Positions 39,388-47,148 of a stretch of 64,000 nucleotides of DNA are shown one piece after another; within the stretch, counting starts at the first letter, position 1, and every line of letters begins with the position of its first letter. Source of the stretch: Streptomyces sp. TN58 (GTDB taxonomy: Bacteria > Actinomycetota > Actinomycetes > Streptomycetales > Streptomycetaceae). The notes under the pieces are model-generated. The model was given only the letters and a program-made list of their open reading frames with translations. It was not told the origin of the DNA and did not search any database. A program made the translations under genes and the position numbers. The stretch is from NCBI RefSeq assembly GCF_001941845.1, contig NZ_CP018870.1, forward strand, positions 3,033,501 to 3,097,500, read 5' to 3'.

Positions 39388-40361
39388 GCCACCGCGTCGA
39401 AGCCGGTGTCGCGCGCCATCCGCTTGAGCTCCAGCAGGGCGTGCTTCTCGATCTGTCGGATCCGCTCGCGGGTCAGGCCGTGCTGCTTGCCGACCTCCGT
39501 CAGGGTCCGCTCACGGCCGTCGTCGATCCCGTACCGCATCTTGATGATGGACGCGGTGCGCTGGTCGAGCTTGCCGAGCAGGTCCTCCAGTTCCTCGCTG
39601 CGCAGCAGCGAGAGCACGGACTGTTCGGGGGAGATCGCCGAGGTGTCCTCCAGGAGGTCGCCGAACTGGGTGTCGCCCTCGTCGTCCACCGACATGTTCA
39701 GGCTGACCGGGTCGCGCGCCCAGTCCAGTACGTCGCCGACGCGCTTCTCCGTCGAGTCCAGCTCGGCGGCGATCTCGGCGTGCTCCGGGTCGCGGCCGTT
39801 CTCCCGGTTGAACTCGCGCTGGACCCGGCGGATCCGGCCGAGCTCCTCGACGAGGTGGACGGGGAGGCGGATGGTGCGGGACTGGTCGGCGATGGAGCGG
39901 GTGATCGCCTGGCGGATCCACCACGTGGCGTACGTGGAGAACTTGAAGCCCTTGGTGTAGTCGAACTTCTCCACGGCACGGACCAGGCCGGCGTTGCCCT
40001 CCTGGATCAGGTCGAGGAGGGGCAGGCCGCTGCGCGGATAGCGGCGGGCGACGGCGACGACGAGGCGGAGGTTGGAGCGGATGAAGACTTCCTTGGCCCG
40101 CTCCCCCTCGGCGGCCAGCGCCTGGAGTTCCTCGCGGGTGGGCGCGTCCCCGTCGCGCTCCGTCGCGCCGTCGAGGATCTGCCGGGCGTAGACACCGGCC
40201 TCGATGATCTGGGAGAGCTCCACTTCCCTGGCGGCGTCGAGGAGCGGGGTGCGCGCGATCTCGTCCAGGTACATGCCGACCAGGTCGCGGTCTGCGATCT
40301 CCCCGCCCACAGCGCGTGCGCTGCTCGTGGACTGACGGCGGGCGACGGCGCGGGTTGCCAT
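39384..40361 (-). CDS. hrdD: RNA polymerase sigma factor HrdD
   Basis: 325 residues of the sigma-70 group 2 family. Region 1.2 (RDLVGMYLDEIARTPLLDA), region 2 (VVAVARRYPRSGLPLLDLIQEGNAGLVRAVEKFDYTKGFKFSTYATWWIRQAITRSIADQSRTIRLPVH), region 3, and region 4.2 (RTLTEVGKQHGLTRERIRQIEKHALLELKRMA) are intact. The opening MATRAVARRQS and overall sequence match HrdD of streptomycetes rather than HrdB (too short) or HrdA. It recognises promoters close to those of the principal sigma factor; its loss is tolerated in S. coelicolor. ATG at 40361 follows AAGGGAG. A SigR promoter lies upstream, linking it to thiol-oxidative stress. Confidence 0.93.
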   Translation of the reverse strand: MATRAVARRQSTSSARAVGGEIADRDLVGMYLDEIARTPLLDAAREVELSQIIEAGVYARQILDGATERDGDAPTREELQALAAEGERAKEVFIRSNLRLVVAVARRYPRSGLPLLDLIQEGNAGLVRAVEKFDYTKGFKFSTYATWWIRQAITRSIADQSRTIRLPVHLVEELGRIRRVQREFNRENGRDPEHAEIAAELDSTEKRVGDVLDWARDPVSLNMSVDDEGDTQFGDLLEDTSAISPEQSVLSLLRSEELEDLLGKLDQRTASIIKMRYGIDDGRERTLTEVGKQHGLTRERIRQIEKHALLELKRMARDTGFDAVA

Positions 40362-40863
40362 GCGTGCTCCCTTGCGATGAGTTCGGTCGCGGTGCGGCTG
40401 CCGGACGGCCACCGGTGGTGCGGTGGTGCGCCCTCGGACACTCTCCCGAGTGCCCGCTTCCGAAGGAAACAACGACTGGAAACGGGACAGAATTCCCACG
40501 TTGGTCCCTCTTTTCCGAGATCTTGCAGTATCCTGCCCCGCCACGAGAGGGGGCCGGAGATCACGGATCTCGAAGAGGTGCAGGTCAGGCCCACGACGGG
40601 GGCGGATCCGACCCCACTCGCGGACTCGCGTCCGTGAGACGGCCGTCACGCTCGGCACCACCGCGTTCACTCGTAGCGGCGGCGCCCCGGCTGCACTTCC
40701 ACCCCTGAGGACGGCCCCTGCGGGCCGGTGGTTGCCTGGACACCCGTGCGGGTGAGGCCCGGGCATGTTCCGGCGGCACGGGACAAGGCCTCCGCAGCGT
40801 CGGGTGCGTCGCTTGTGCCGCCCGGTCGGCGACGCCCACACTTGAGGAGGAGGTGCTGCACCC
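40362..40863. other. 502-base divergent intergenic region between hrdD and a Uma2-type gene
   Basis: Holds the exact SigR-type promoter for hrdD (40471-40496) and the leader of that transcript. The part from about 40500 to 40560 is AT-richer than its surroundings and may contain further promoters. No open frame with family resemblance or small RNA candidate was identified in the rest. Confidence 0.6.
40471..40496 (-). promoter_or_regulatory. SigR-type promoter of hrdD
   Basis: On the minus strand GGAAT (40496-40492), exactly 18 bases, then GTT (40473-40471), identical to the known SigR consensus GGAAT-N18-GTT. hrdD is an established SigR target in S. coelicolor, which supports both the promoter and the gene assignment. 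The -10 lies 109 bases before the start codon. Confidence 0.88.
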
Positions 40864-41505
40864 ATGACCGCTCTCGCCAATGAGCCGACGCCCGAGGCCC
40901 CCGGTCCGTACTCGGAACTGGACGAGGCCCTCTGGCTCGCATGGCAGGCCGCAGTCGAGAAACTCCCCGAGGGCTTCCACGCCGAGATCATCGAGGAGTC
41001 CATCGAAGTGTCACCCACCGGTCGTTACTCACATGGCAGGACGGCCAACGATCTACGCGACGGGCTCGTGCTGTTCCTGGCCGGGAGTGAATACGCCGCC
41101 AGACAGGACATGAACGTCATCCACGGCCGCAAGGTCTTGATCCCCGACGTCTTCATCGCGCCGAGGGACACCCCGGAACACGTCACCGAGGACGGCATCG
41201 GCATCAGGGCCTCGGCCGTGGAGATGGTCGTCGAGGTCGTCTCGCCCGGGCGTACCAGCGTGTCCCGTGACCGAGTCCGCAAGCGCCGTGCCTATGCACG
41301 CGCGGGCATCCCGGTCTACATCCTGATCGACGATCACGACGAACGCGGCATGGTGACCGTGCTGACCGCCCCGGACCCGGAGCAGGCCGTCTACGACGAC
41401 GAGGTCCGGGTGCCGTACGGCACGGCGGTCACCATCCCCGAGGGCCCCGCCAAGGGGTTCGCCATCGACGAGTCGGTCACCGGGCCCTTGAGGTCCACCC
41501 CTTAG
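40864..41505 (+). CDS. Uma2 family protein (DUF820, restriction-endonuclease-like fold)
   Basis: 213 residues. HAEIIEESIEVSPTGRYSHG, LIPDVFIAPRD and EMVVEVVSPGRTSVSRDRVRKRRAYARAGIPVYILID give the Asp...Glu...Lys pattern of the PD-(D/E)XK-like Uma2 fold, in the order conserved in DUF820. The family is abundant in streptomycetes and cyanobacteria; nuclease activity is predicted but its biological role is not known. ATG at 40864 has GAGGAGG upstream. Its stop overlaps the stop of the convergent dioxygenase gene by four bases. Confidence 0.85.
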   Translation: MTALANEPTPEAPGPYSELDEALWLAWQAAVEKLPEGFHAEIIEESIEVSPTGRYSHGRTANDLRDGLVLFLAGSEYAARQDMNVIHGRKVLIPDVFIAPRDTPEHVTEDGIGIRASAVEMVVEVVSPGRTSVSRDRVRKRRAYARAGIPVYILIDDHDERGMVTVLTAPDPEQAVYDDEVRVPYGTAVTIPEGPAKGFAIDESVTGPLRSTP

Positions 41506-42320
41506 CCGAACTGCAGGCTGCGCTTCGACAGGCCCATCCAGAAGCCGTCCACCGGGTCGCGGCGGGCTGCGAGGTCACCGGTGGCGTCGGCCGCGCCGAG
41601 GGTGACGAAGAGCGGGGCGAAGTGTTCCGTACGGGGGTGGGCCAGGCGGCCGGACGGGGACTTGGCCTCGAAGTCCAGCAGGGAGTCGATGTCGCCGGCG
41701 GCCAGCGCCTCGTGGCCCCACGCGTCGAACTCCGCGGACCATGCGGGGACGCCCGGGCCGGGGTGGCGCAGTGCGGCCAGGTTGTGGGTGAAGAAGCCGC
41801 TGCCGACGATGAGGACGCCCTCGTCGCGCAGGGGCGCGAGGGTCCGGCCGATGGCCATCAGGCGGCGGGGGTCCAGCGTCGGCATGGATATCTGGAGGAC
41901 CGGTATGTCGGCCTCCGGGAACATCTCCACGAGCGGCACGTACGCGCCGTGGTCCAGGCCGCGGTCCGGGATGTCCTGGACGGGGGTGCCGGGGGTCCTG
42001 AGCAGGGCGCGGACGGAGGCGGCGAGCTCCGGGGCGCCGGGGGCGTCGTAGCGGACCCGGTAGTAGTGCTCGGGAAAGCCCCAGAAGTCGTAGACGAGCG
42101 GGGTGGGTTCGGTGGCGCCGAGGGCCAGGGGCGCCTCCTCCCAGTGGGCGGAGACCATGAGGATCGCGGTGGGGCGCGGCAGGTCCGCCGACCAGGCGGC
42201 GAGCTGGCCGGGCCAGACCGGGTCGTCGGCGAGCGGCGGCGCCCCGTGGCTGAGGTAGAGCGCCGGCATACGCGTCTCGCCGGGGGCCGTGGGGGCCTGG
42301 GATGCGGGGGCCGGGGTCAT
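41502..42320 (-). CDS. DODA-type extradiol aromatic ring-opening dioxygenase (LigB family)
   Basis: 272 residues. MPALYLSHGAPPLADDPVW carries the first metal-binding His, ILMVSAHWEE the next; DHGAYVPLVEMFPEADIPVLQIS and LIVGSGFFTHNL complete the LigB/DODA pattern of class III extradiol dioxygenases. Plant and bacterial members cleave DOPA or other catechols; YgiD-like members are the nearest bacterial type. ATG at 42320 follows AAGGAG. A 34-bp perfect palindrome lies 47 bases upstream of the start and is probably its operator. The regulator is not adjacent. Confidence 0.88.
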   Translation of the reverse strand: MTPAPASQAPTAPGETRMPALYLSHGAPPLADDPVWPGQLAAWSADLPRPTAILMVSAHWEEAPLALGATEPTPLVYDFWGFPEHYYRVRYDAPGAPELAASVRALLRTPGTPVQDIPDRGLDHGAYVPLVEMFPEADIPVLQISMPTLDPRRLMAIGRTLAPLRDEGVLIVGSGFFTHNLAALRHPGPGVPAWSAEFDAWGHEALAAGDIDSLLDFEAKSPSGRLAHPRTEHFAPLFVTLGAADATGDLAARRDPVDGFWMGLSKRSLQFG

Positions 42321-42366
42321 GGTGGCGCTCCTTCGTCGTCGTTCGGGGCTGCCTGGAACAAGACTA

Positions 42367-42400
42367 ACCCCACTTGGTTCAAATTTGAACCAAGTGGGGT
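42367..42400. promoter_or_regulatory. 34-bp perfect palindrome upstream of the dioxygenase gene
   Basis: Each 17-base arm is exact: ACCCCACTTGGTTCAAA (42367-42383) and its reverse complement (42384-42400), with no spacer. The centre TTCAAATTTGAA is AT-rich and embedded in GC-rich DNA, the shape of a MarR-type operator. It lies between the MFS gene stop (42433) and the dioxygenase start (42320), both on the minus strand, so it could also terminate the MFS transcript. Confidence 0.7.
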
Positions 42401-42432
42401 GTGCAGTCATTCCCGTGGGGCGGCGGCCCCGG

Positions 42433-43971
42433 TCAGTGGGCGATCACCGGGACCTTGAACTCGGCGTCCTCGGCGGAGCCGGTGCCGGAGGCCACCGGGT
42501 CACCCGCGCCCGGACGGCCGGTGTTGATCAGGGTCAGGGCGACGGCCGCGCTGGCGACCAGGATGCCGACCGCCCACCAGATGGCGGAGGAGTAGCCCTC
42601 GACCATGGCCTGCGCCTGGACCAGCTGCGCCGCCGGGCCGCCCGCCGCGGCTTCCGCGGCGTGGTCGGTCAGGTAGGCGGTGGTCGCCGAGGCGGCGATG
42701 GTGTTCAGCAGCGCGGTGCCGATGGCGCCGCCGACCTGCTGCGAGGTGTTGACCATGGCGGAGGCGACACCGGCGTCGGCCGGGTTCACCCCGTGGGTGG
42801 ACAGGGACATGGCCGGCATGAAGGCCGTGCCCATGCCGAGGCCGAGCAGCAGCTGCGCCGGCAGGATCAGCGCCGGGTAGGAGGAGTCGACCTCCAGCTG
42901 GGTCAGCAGCAGCATGCCGGCGGCGGCGACCATGAAGCCCGGGCCCATCAGCAGGCGCGGTGCGACGCGGGTCATCAGGCGGGCGCCGATCTGGGTGGAG
43001 CCCAGGATCATGCCCGCGATCATCGGCAGGAAGGCGAAGCCGGTCTTGACGGGCGAGAAGCCCTTGACGACCTGGAGGTAGTAGGTGAGGAAGAGGAACA
43101 GGCCGAACATCGCGATGACGGCCAGGCCGAGGGAGAGGTAGACACCGCCGCGGTTGCGCTCCAGCAGGACGCGCAGGGGCAGCAGCGGGGACTTCACCTT
43201 GGCCTCGACGAGGACGAACGCCGCGAGCAGGACCGCCGAGGCGATGAACATGGCCACGGTGACCGCGTCCGACCAGCCGGCCGACTCGGCGCGGGTGAAG
43301 CCGTACACCAGGGCCACGAGACCGGTGGTGGACAGGAGCACGCCGGGGATGTCCAGCGGGGCGCGGTTGCGGGAGCCGGCGGGCTCGCGGATGACCATCC
43401 AGGCGCCGACGGCCGCGACGACCGCGAACGGGATGTTGACGAAGAAGGTCCAGCGCCAGTTGAGGTACTCGGTGAGGAAGCCGCCGAGGATCAGGCCGAC
43501 GGCGCCGCCGCCGCCCGCGATCGCGCCGTAGATGCCGAAGGCCTTGGCGCGCTCCTTGGCGTCGGTGAACATCACCGCGAGCAGGGACAGGGCCGCCGGT
43601 GCGAGCAGGGCGCCGAAGACACCCTGGAGGGCGCGGGCGCCGAGCATCATGGCCTCGCCGGTCGCGGCGCCGCCGAGCGCGGAGGCCAGGGCGAAGCCGA
43701 CGAGGCCGACGACGAAGGCGTTCTTGCGGCCCCACTTGTCGGCGATGCGGCCGCCGAAGAGGAGCAGTCCGCCGAAGGCCAGCGCGTACGCGGTGATGAC
43801 CCACTGCCGGTTGCCGTCGGAGATGCCGAGGTCGGTCTGGGCGGAGGGGAGGGCGATGTTCACGATCGTCGCGTCCAGGACGACCATCAGCTGGGCCAGG
43901 GCTATGAAGACGAGCGCCTTCCAGCGGCTGGGATCGGCAGCCGACTCGGGTGTCGCGGCTGTTTTCGGCAT
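42433..43971 (-). CDS. MFS exporter, DHA2 (EmrB/QacA) family
   Basis: 512 residues with about 14 membrane segments. ALAQLMVVLDATIVNIALPSAQTDLGIS is the DHA2 TM1 motif, LLLFGGRIADKWGRKNAFVVG the A-motif. It probably exports a toxic compound by proton antiport. The TetR-type regulator gene is 62 bases upstream on the same strand, which makes it the likely target of that regulator. ATG at 43971 is preferred; GTG at 43983 in frame would add four residues. The C-terminal tail (about 40 residues) is polar. Confidence 0.93.
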   Translation of the reverse strand: MPKTAATPESAADPSRWKALVFIALAQLMVVLDATIVNIALPSAQTDLGISDGNRQWVITAYALAFGGLLLFGGRIADKWGRKNAFVVGLVGFALASALGGAATGEAMMLGARALQGVFGALLAPAALSLLAVMFTDAKERAKAFGIYGAIAGGGGAVGLILGGFLTEYLNWRWTFFVNIPFAVVAAVGAWMVIREPAGSRNRAPLDIPGVLLSTTGLVALVYGFTRAESAGWSDAVTVAMFIASAVLLAAFVLVEAKVKSPLLPLRVLLERNRGGVYLSLGLAVIAMFGLFLFLTYYLQVVKGFSPVKTGFAFLPMIAGMILGSTQIGARLMTRVAPRLLMGPGFMVAAAGMLLLTQLEVDSSYPALILPAQLLLGLGMGTAFMPAMSLSTHGVNPADAGVASAMVNTSQQVGGAIGTALLNTIAASATTAYLTDHAAEAAAGGPAAQLVQAQAMVEGYSSAIWWAVGILVASAAVALTLINTGRPGAGDPVASGTGSAEDAEFKVPVIAH

Positions 43972-44033
43972 GGGGATACCCACTTCACTGTGCGGAATGA
44001 CTGGAAAATGCTAGTTCGTAAGCTTCTGCGGTG

Positions 44034-44732
44034 TCACATGGTTTTAAGCGTCAGGTCTTCCAACGTGGCTGCGGAGCCGGGCAGTTGGGAGCACGCCGGG
44101 GCTCGCAGCCCGTCCAGGAAGAGCTGGAGGTGGCGGTGGGCGAAGCTGTCGGTGTCGAAGCAGGCGGTGCCCGGGAGGGGGCGGCTGAGCTGGGAAAGGG
44201 CGACCATCAGGTCGCCGGCGCCGATGTCCGCGCGGACCAGTCCGGCCTCCTGCCCGGCGGTCAGCAGGGTCTCGACGGCCGCCGCCAGGGCGGTGCGCGC
44301 CGCGAGGAGTTCGGGGTGGTCGCGGTCGAAGCCGTCGGCGAGCATCGGGCACAGGGCGCCGATCCGCTCGTCGGCGGCGGTGTGCGTGAAGCGGCACAGC
44401 GCGGCGAAGGCGTCGGGCTCCTCGGCGAGGGAGGCCTCGGCCGAGGCCGTGACCCGCTCGGTGGTGAAGAGCACGACGTTTTGGACGAGGGTGTCGCGGT
44501 CGGGGAAGTGCCGGTAGAGGGTGGCGTTGCCGATGCCCGCCCGGCGGGCCACCTCGTCGAGGGGGGCCGCGGAGCCGAATTCGACGAAGGCCTCGCGGGC
44601 CGCCGCCAGGATCCGCTCACGGTTGCGGACCGCGTCGGCGCGCGGCCGCGGTACGGCACCCTCGCGGACGGCACGGGCGGCGCGGGCGCGGCCGGACCGC
44701 GGGGCCACGGCGGTCGTGGTGGGGCTCTGCAT
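44034..44732 (-). CDS. TetR/AcrR family transcriptional regulator
   Basis: 232 residues. The DNA-binding domain reads RERILAAAREAFVEFGSAAPLDEVARRAGIGNATLYRHFPDRDTLVQNVV (about 38-87), the TetR HTH, with an Arg/Ala-rich N-terminal tail; the C-terminal ligand domain is of the SBP/TetR_C_33 kind (LAEEPDAFAALCRFTHTAADERIGALCPM). ATG at 44732 follows GGAAGG. It lies upstream of an MFS exporter on the same strand and downstream of an elaborate set of inverted repeats (44799-44864), the likely operator for auto- and exporter regulation. Confidence 0.9.
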   Translation of the reverse strand: MQSPTTTAVAPRSGRARAARAVREGAVPRPRADAVRNRERILAAAREAFVEFGSAAPLDEVARRAGIGNATLYRHFPDRDTLVQNVVLFTTERVTASAEASLAEEPDAFAALCRFTHTAADERIGALCPMLADGFDRDHPELLAARTALAAAVETLLTAGQEAGLVRADIGAGDLMVALSQLSRPLPGTACFDTDSFAHRHLQLFLDGLRAPACSQLPGSAATLEDLTLKTM

Positions 44733-44798
44733 CGCGCGGCCTTCCTGGGGCGGTGACGGGCGGATCGGGTGTACGGGGGCGGCTCGCCGAACGGGTCG

Positions 44799-44864
44799 GC
44801 TCCCCAAACGGGGAGCTGTTCCCCGCTTGGCGGGACTCACGTACAAACGGGGAACAGCTCCCCG
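44799..44864. promoter_or_regulatory. nested inverted repeats upstream of the TetR gene
   Basis: CGGGGAGCTGTTCCCCG (44809-44825) and its exact reverse complement (44848-44864) are 17-bp arms with 22 bases between; each arm is itself a 6-bp-armed palindrome (CGGGGA...TCCCCG). GCTCCCC (44799-44805) also pairs with GGGGAGC (44810-44816), overlapping the first arm. The cluster ends 67 bases upstream of the TetR start. Two or three TetR dimer sites are the simplest reading. Confidence 0.6.
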
Positions 44865-45024
44865 GTTATTTCACTCCTCCGTGTGAGCCGGGTCACGCGG
44901 GCGAGGGTCGCCCGTCACCGTTTGGCCTCTCCCGGCGCGCGGGCGCGGCGCGCCCGGCGGAGGGTGAGCGCACAGGGCGCAGACCGGACAGGGCCGGCTG
45001 CCGCGGGACCCGAAGGCGATCTCC

Positions 45025-46302
45025 ATGACGCAGACCCGCCACCGGATACGCAGACCGCGCCTCGCCGGCGCGTACATCGGCCTGACCGCGCTGGCGATCG
45101 GCGTCGGCGCGACCGCGAGCACGGAGATGTCGGGCCGCGGCCAGTCCGCTGCCGGACCGGTGGCCACGACCGTCGAGTCGGCGCTCGCGCCGTGCCGGAT
45201 CGCCGGGACGATGGGCGTGCAGATGTCCGAGGGCCTGCCGACCCCGCCCGGGTACTCGCGCTCGACGGGAGAGGTCCGGGCACTGAACCTGATGATCGAC
45301 TTCCCTGACGCCAAGGGCGAGGGCACGGCCCTGGACCGGCTGGCGGAGTTCTTCCCCCAGACCTCCGACTGGTTCCGCACCAGCTCCTACGGCCGCATGA
45401 CCTACCGGGCCGAGGCGCCGATACGGACCTGGCTGCGGATGCCGATGCCCTTCGCGGCGTACGGGATCGAGCGCGGCTCCTCGTACGAGCCGGGCTACCG
45501 CCAGCTCGTCGAGCACATCGCGAAGGCCGCCGACGACGAGGTGGACTTCAGCCGGTACGACCTGATCAACATCCTGGTCACGCCGAACGCCGGGCCGTCC
45601 GCCCTGGACACCGTCCTGTCGGTGACCTTCTCCGGCAACGGCGAGGCCCCGATGGCCGACGGGGTCCCGCTGTCCAACACGTCCTTCGTCTACAGCCGGC
45701 AGGACGACGGCTCGGGGACCTACCGGGAGACCGGCTACCGGGTGCTCCCGCACGAGAACGGCCACGTCTTCGGGCTGCCCGACCTCTACACCTCCGACGG
45801 CGGGAACACGGTCGGGCACTGGGACATCATGAGCGAGGACTGGGGTGCCAACAACGACCTCATGGGCTGGCACAAGTGGAAGCTGGGCTGGCTGGACAGC
45901 ACGCAGATCTCCTGCGCGTCCAAGCCGGGTACCAGCGACCACGTCCTGACCCCGCTGGCGGCGGAGGGCGGTATGAAGCTGGCCTTCGTCCCTCTGTCGG
46001 AGAGCGTCGGATACGCCGTGGAGGTGCGGACCCGCGCGGGCAACGACGAGGCCGTCTGCCGGCCCGGGGTCCTCATCTACAAGGTGGACTCCGACGTGGA
46101 CACCGGACACGGGCCGGTGACCGTGTCGGACAGCTCCGACGCGAGCGGCGGCTGCACCCGCCGGCCCAACGTGCACGCCGAGCTGTCGGACGCGCCGTTC
46201 CGGCCGGGCGAGACCTTCACCGACGAGAAGGCCGGCATCAGCGTCTCGGTGGTGGGGGAGCTGCGCGACGGCAGCTACCAGGTCCGCGTCACCCGCCCTT
46301 AG
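45025..46302 (+). CDS. secreted M6-family metalloprotease
   Basis: 425 residues. A signal-peptide-like N-terminus (LAGAYIGLTALAIGVGATAS) is followed by the catalytic domain: LNLMIDFPDAKG, a zinc site LPHENGHVFGLPDLY (HEXXH with downstream GLPD typical of M6/immune inhibitor A) and the later HWDIMSEDWG. The C-terminal 110 residues are a beta domain with two cysteines. Extracellular, zinc-dependent peptidase; substrate unknown. The promoter region overlaps that of the divergent TetR gene. Confidence 0.88.
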   Translation: MTQTRHRIRRPRLAGAYIGLTALAIGVGATASTEMSGRGQSAAGPVATTVESALAPCRIAGTMGVQMSEGLPTPPGYSRSTGEVRALNLMIDFPDAKGEGTALDRLAEFFPQTSDWFRTSSYGRMTYRAEAPIRTWLRMPMPFAAYGIERGSSYEPGYRQLVEHIAKAADDEVDFSRYDLINILVTPNAGPSALDTVLSVTFSGNGEAPMADGVPLSNTSFVYSRQDDGSGTYRETGYRVLPHENGHVFGLPDLYTSDGGNTVGHWDIMSEDWGANNDLMGWHKWKLGWLDSTQISCASKPGTSDHVLTPLAAEGGMKLAFVPLSESVGYAVEVRTRAGNDEAVCRPGVLIYKVDSDVDTGHGPVTVSDSSDASGGCTRRPNVHAELSDAPFRPGETFTDEKAGISVSVVGELRDGSYQVRVTRP

Positions 46303-46539
46303 CGACGGATCAGGGCCGGGCCCGCGCAACTAAGGTTCGGCTAAAGCCGGTTCGTGCACGCCGGTTAAGCCCCCGGCCGCCCGACGACGGTATGCCTGCT
46401 ATGCGGGCACCCTTCCGGAATCGGCGTTGGTAGCTTCCCCTGAGCGATCGTCGGGGGAGGCCGGCTGTCCCGGTCGTACGGCGGACCGCTCCTCCTGGCA
46501 CGCACCACTTACGGGACGTTCATGAGGAGGGACCACCCC

Positions 46540-47076
46540 ATGTCGACGAAGACCGCCCTGCGCCTCACCGTGGCCGCCGCGACCGCGTTCGCGGCGCTGG
46601 GCATCGCCCCGCAGGCCGCCGTGGCCGACACCCCCGGCCGCCATTTCACCGTCGCGCCCCAGGCCTCGGCCTCGACCGCGAGCCTGGTGGCGGCGAACCG
46701 GCAGGCCGCCGCCCTGGCCGGCAACGTCTGCGGCTCCGGCTACACCCAGATCCTCCTGGCGGAGCGGCTGCCGAGCGCCACCACCCGCTACGCCACGGTG
46801 TACGTCTACACCAACGGCAAGGAGACCGGTCCGCTGATCTACGACCAGCCGACCTGTGCCGTGCTCCACAACGACACCGGCTCGGCCCAGTACATGGGCG
46901 TGCGCCTGAAGGACAACTACACCTCCACCCCGGACACCGAGGACTTCGGCACCTTCAGCTCCTACGCCGGCCCCGTCTACCAGAACAAGGGCTACTGCGG
47001 CCACGTGTACGCGTACATGAAGAAGTCAGGCAAGGTCGTCGTCGACCACCTGCGTGGCGTCGGCTCCTGCAACTGA
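46540..47076 (+). CDS. secreted protein resembling spore-associated protein A
   Basis: 178 residues: signal peptide (LRLTVAAATAFAALGIAPQAAVA), a short linker, then a domain with four cysteines: NVCGSGYTQI, PTCAVLHND, KGYCGHVYAYMK and GVGSCN. The order (CGSGY near the start, YAGPVY and a Cys close to the end) resembles SapA-type spore-associated proteins of Streptomyces, though overall similarity looks distant. GAGGAGG at 46524-46530 fixes the ATG at 46540. Its location may reflect a role on the spore or mycelial surface. Followed by a strong intrinsic terminator. Confidence 0.68.
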   Translation: MSTKTALRLTVAAATAFAALGIAPQAAVADTPGRHFTVAPQASASTASLVAANRQAAALAGNVCGSGYTQILLAERLPSATTRYATVYVYTNGKETGPLIYDQPTCAVLHNDTGSAQYMGVRLKDNYTSTPDTEDFGTFSSYAGPVYQNKGYCGHVYAYMKKSGKVVVDHLRGVGSCN

Positions 47077-47091
47077 CCGTGGCGGAAGGCG

Positions 47092-47128
47092 CCGGCGGGC
47101 CCCGCGGTGTGCGGGGCCCGCCGGTTTT
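47092..47128 (+). terminator. intrinsic terminator with T-tract
   Basis: Perfect 14-bp stem CCGGCGGGCCCCGC (47092-47105) with GCGGGGCCCGCCGG (47111-47124), five-base loop, then TTTT. It also lies just after the stop of the convergent FAD protein gene. Confidence 0.88.
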
Positions 47129-47148
47129 CCCCGGGCCGCCGGGAGGGG

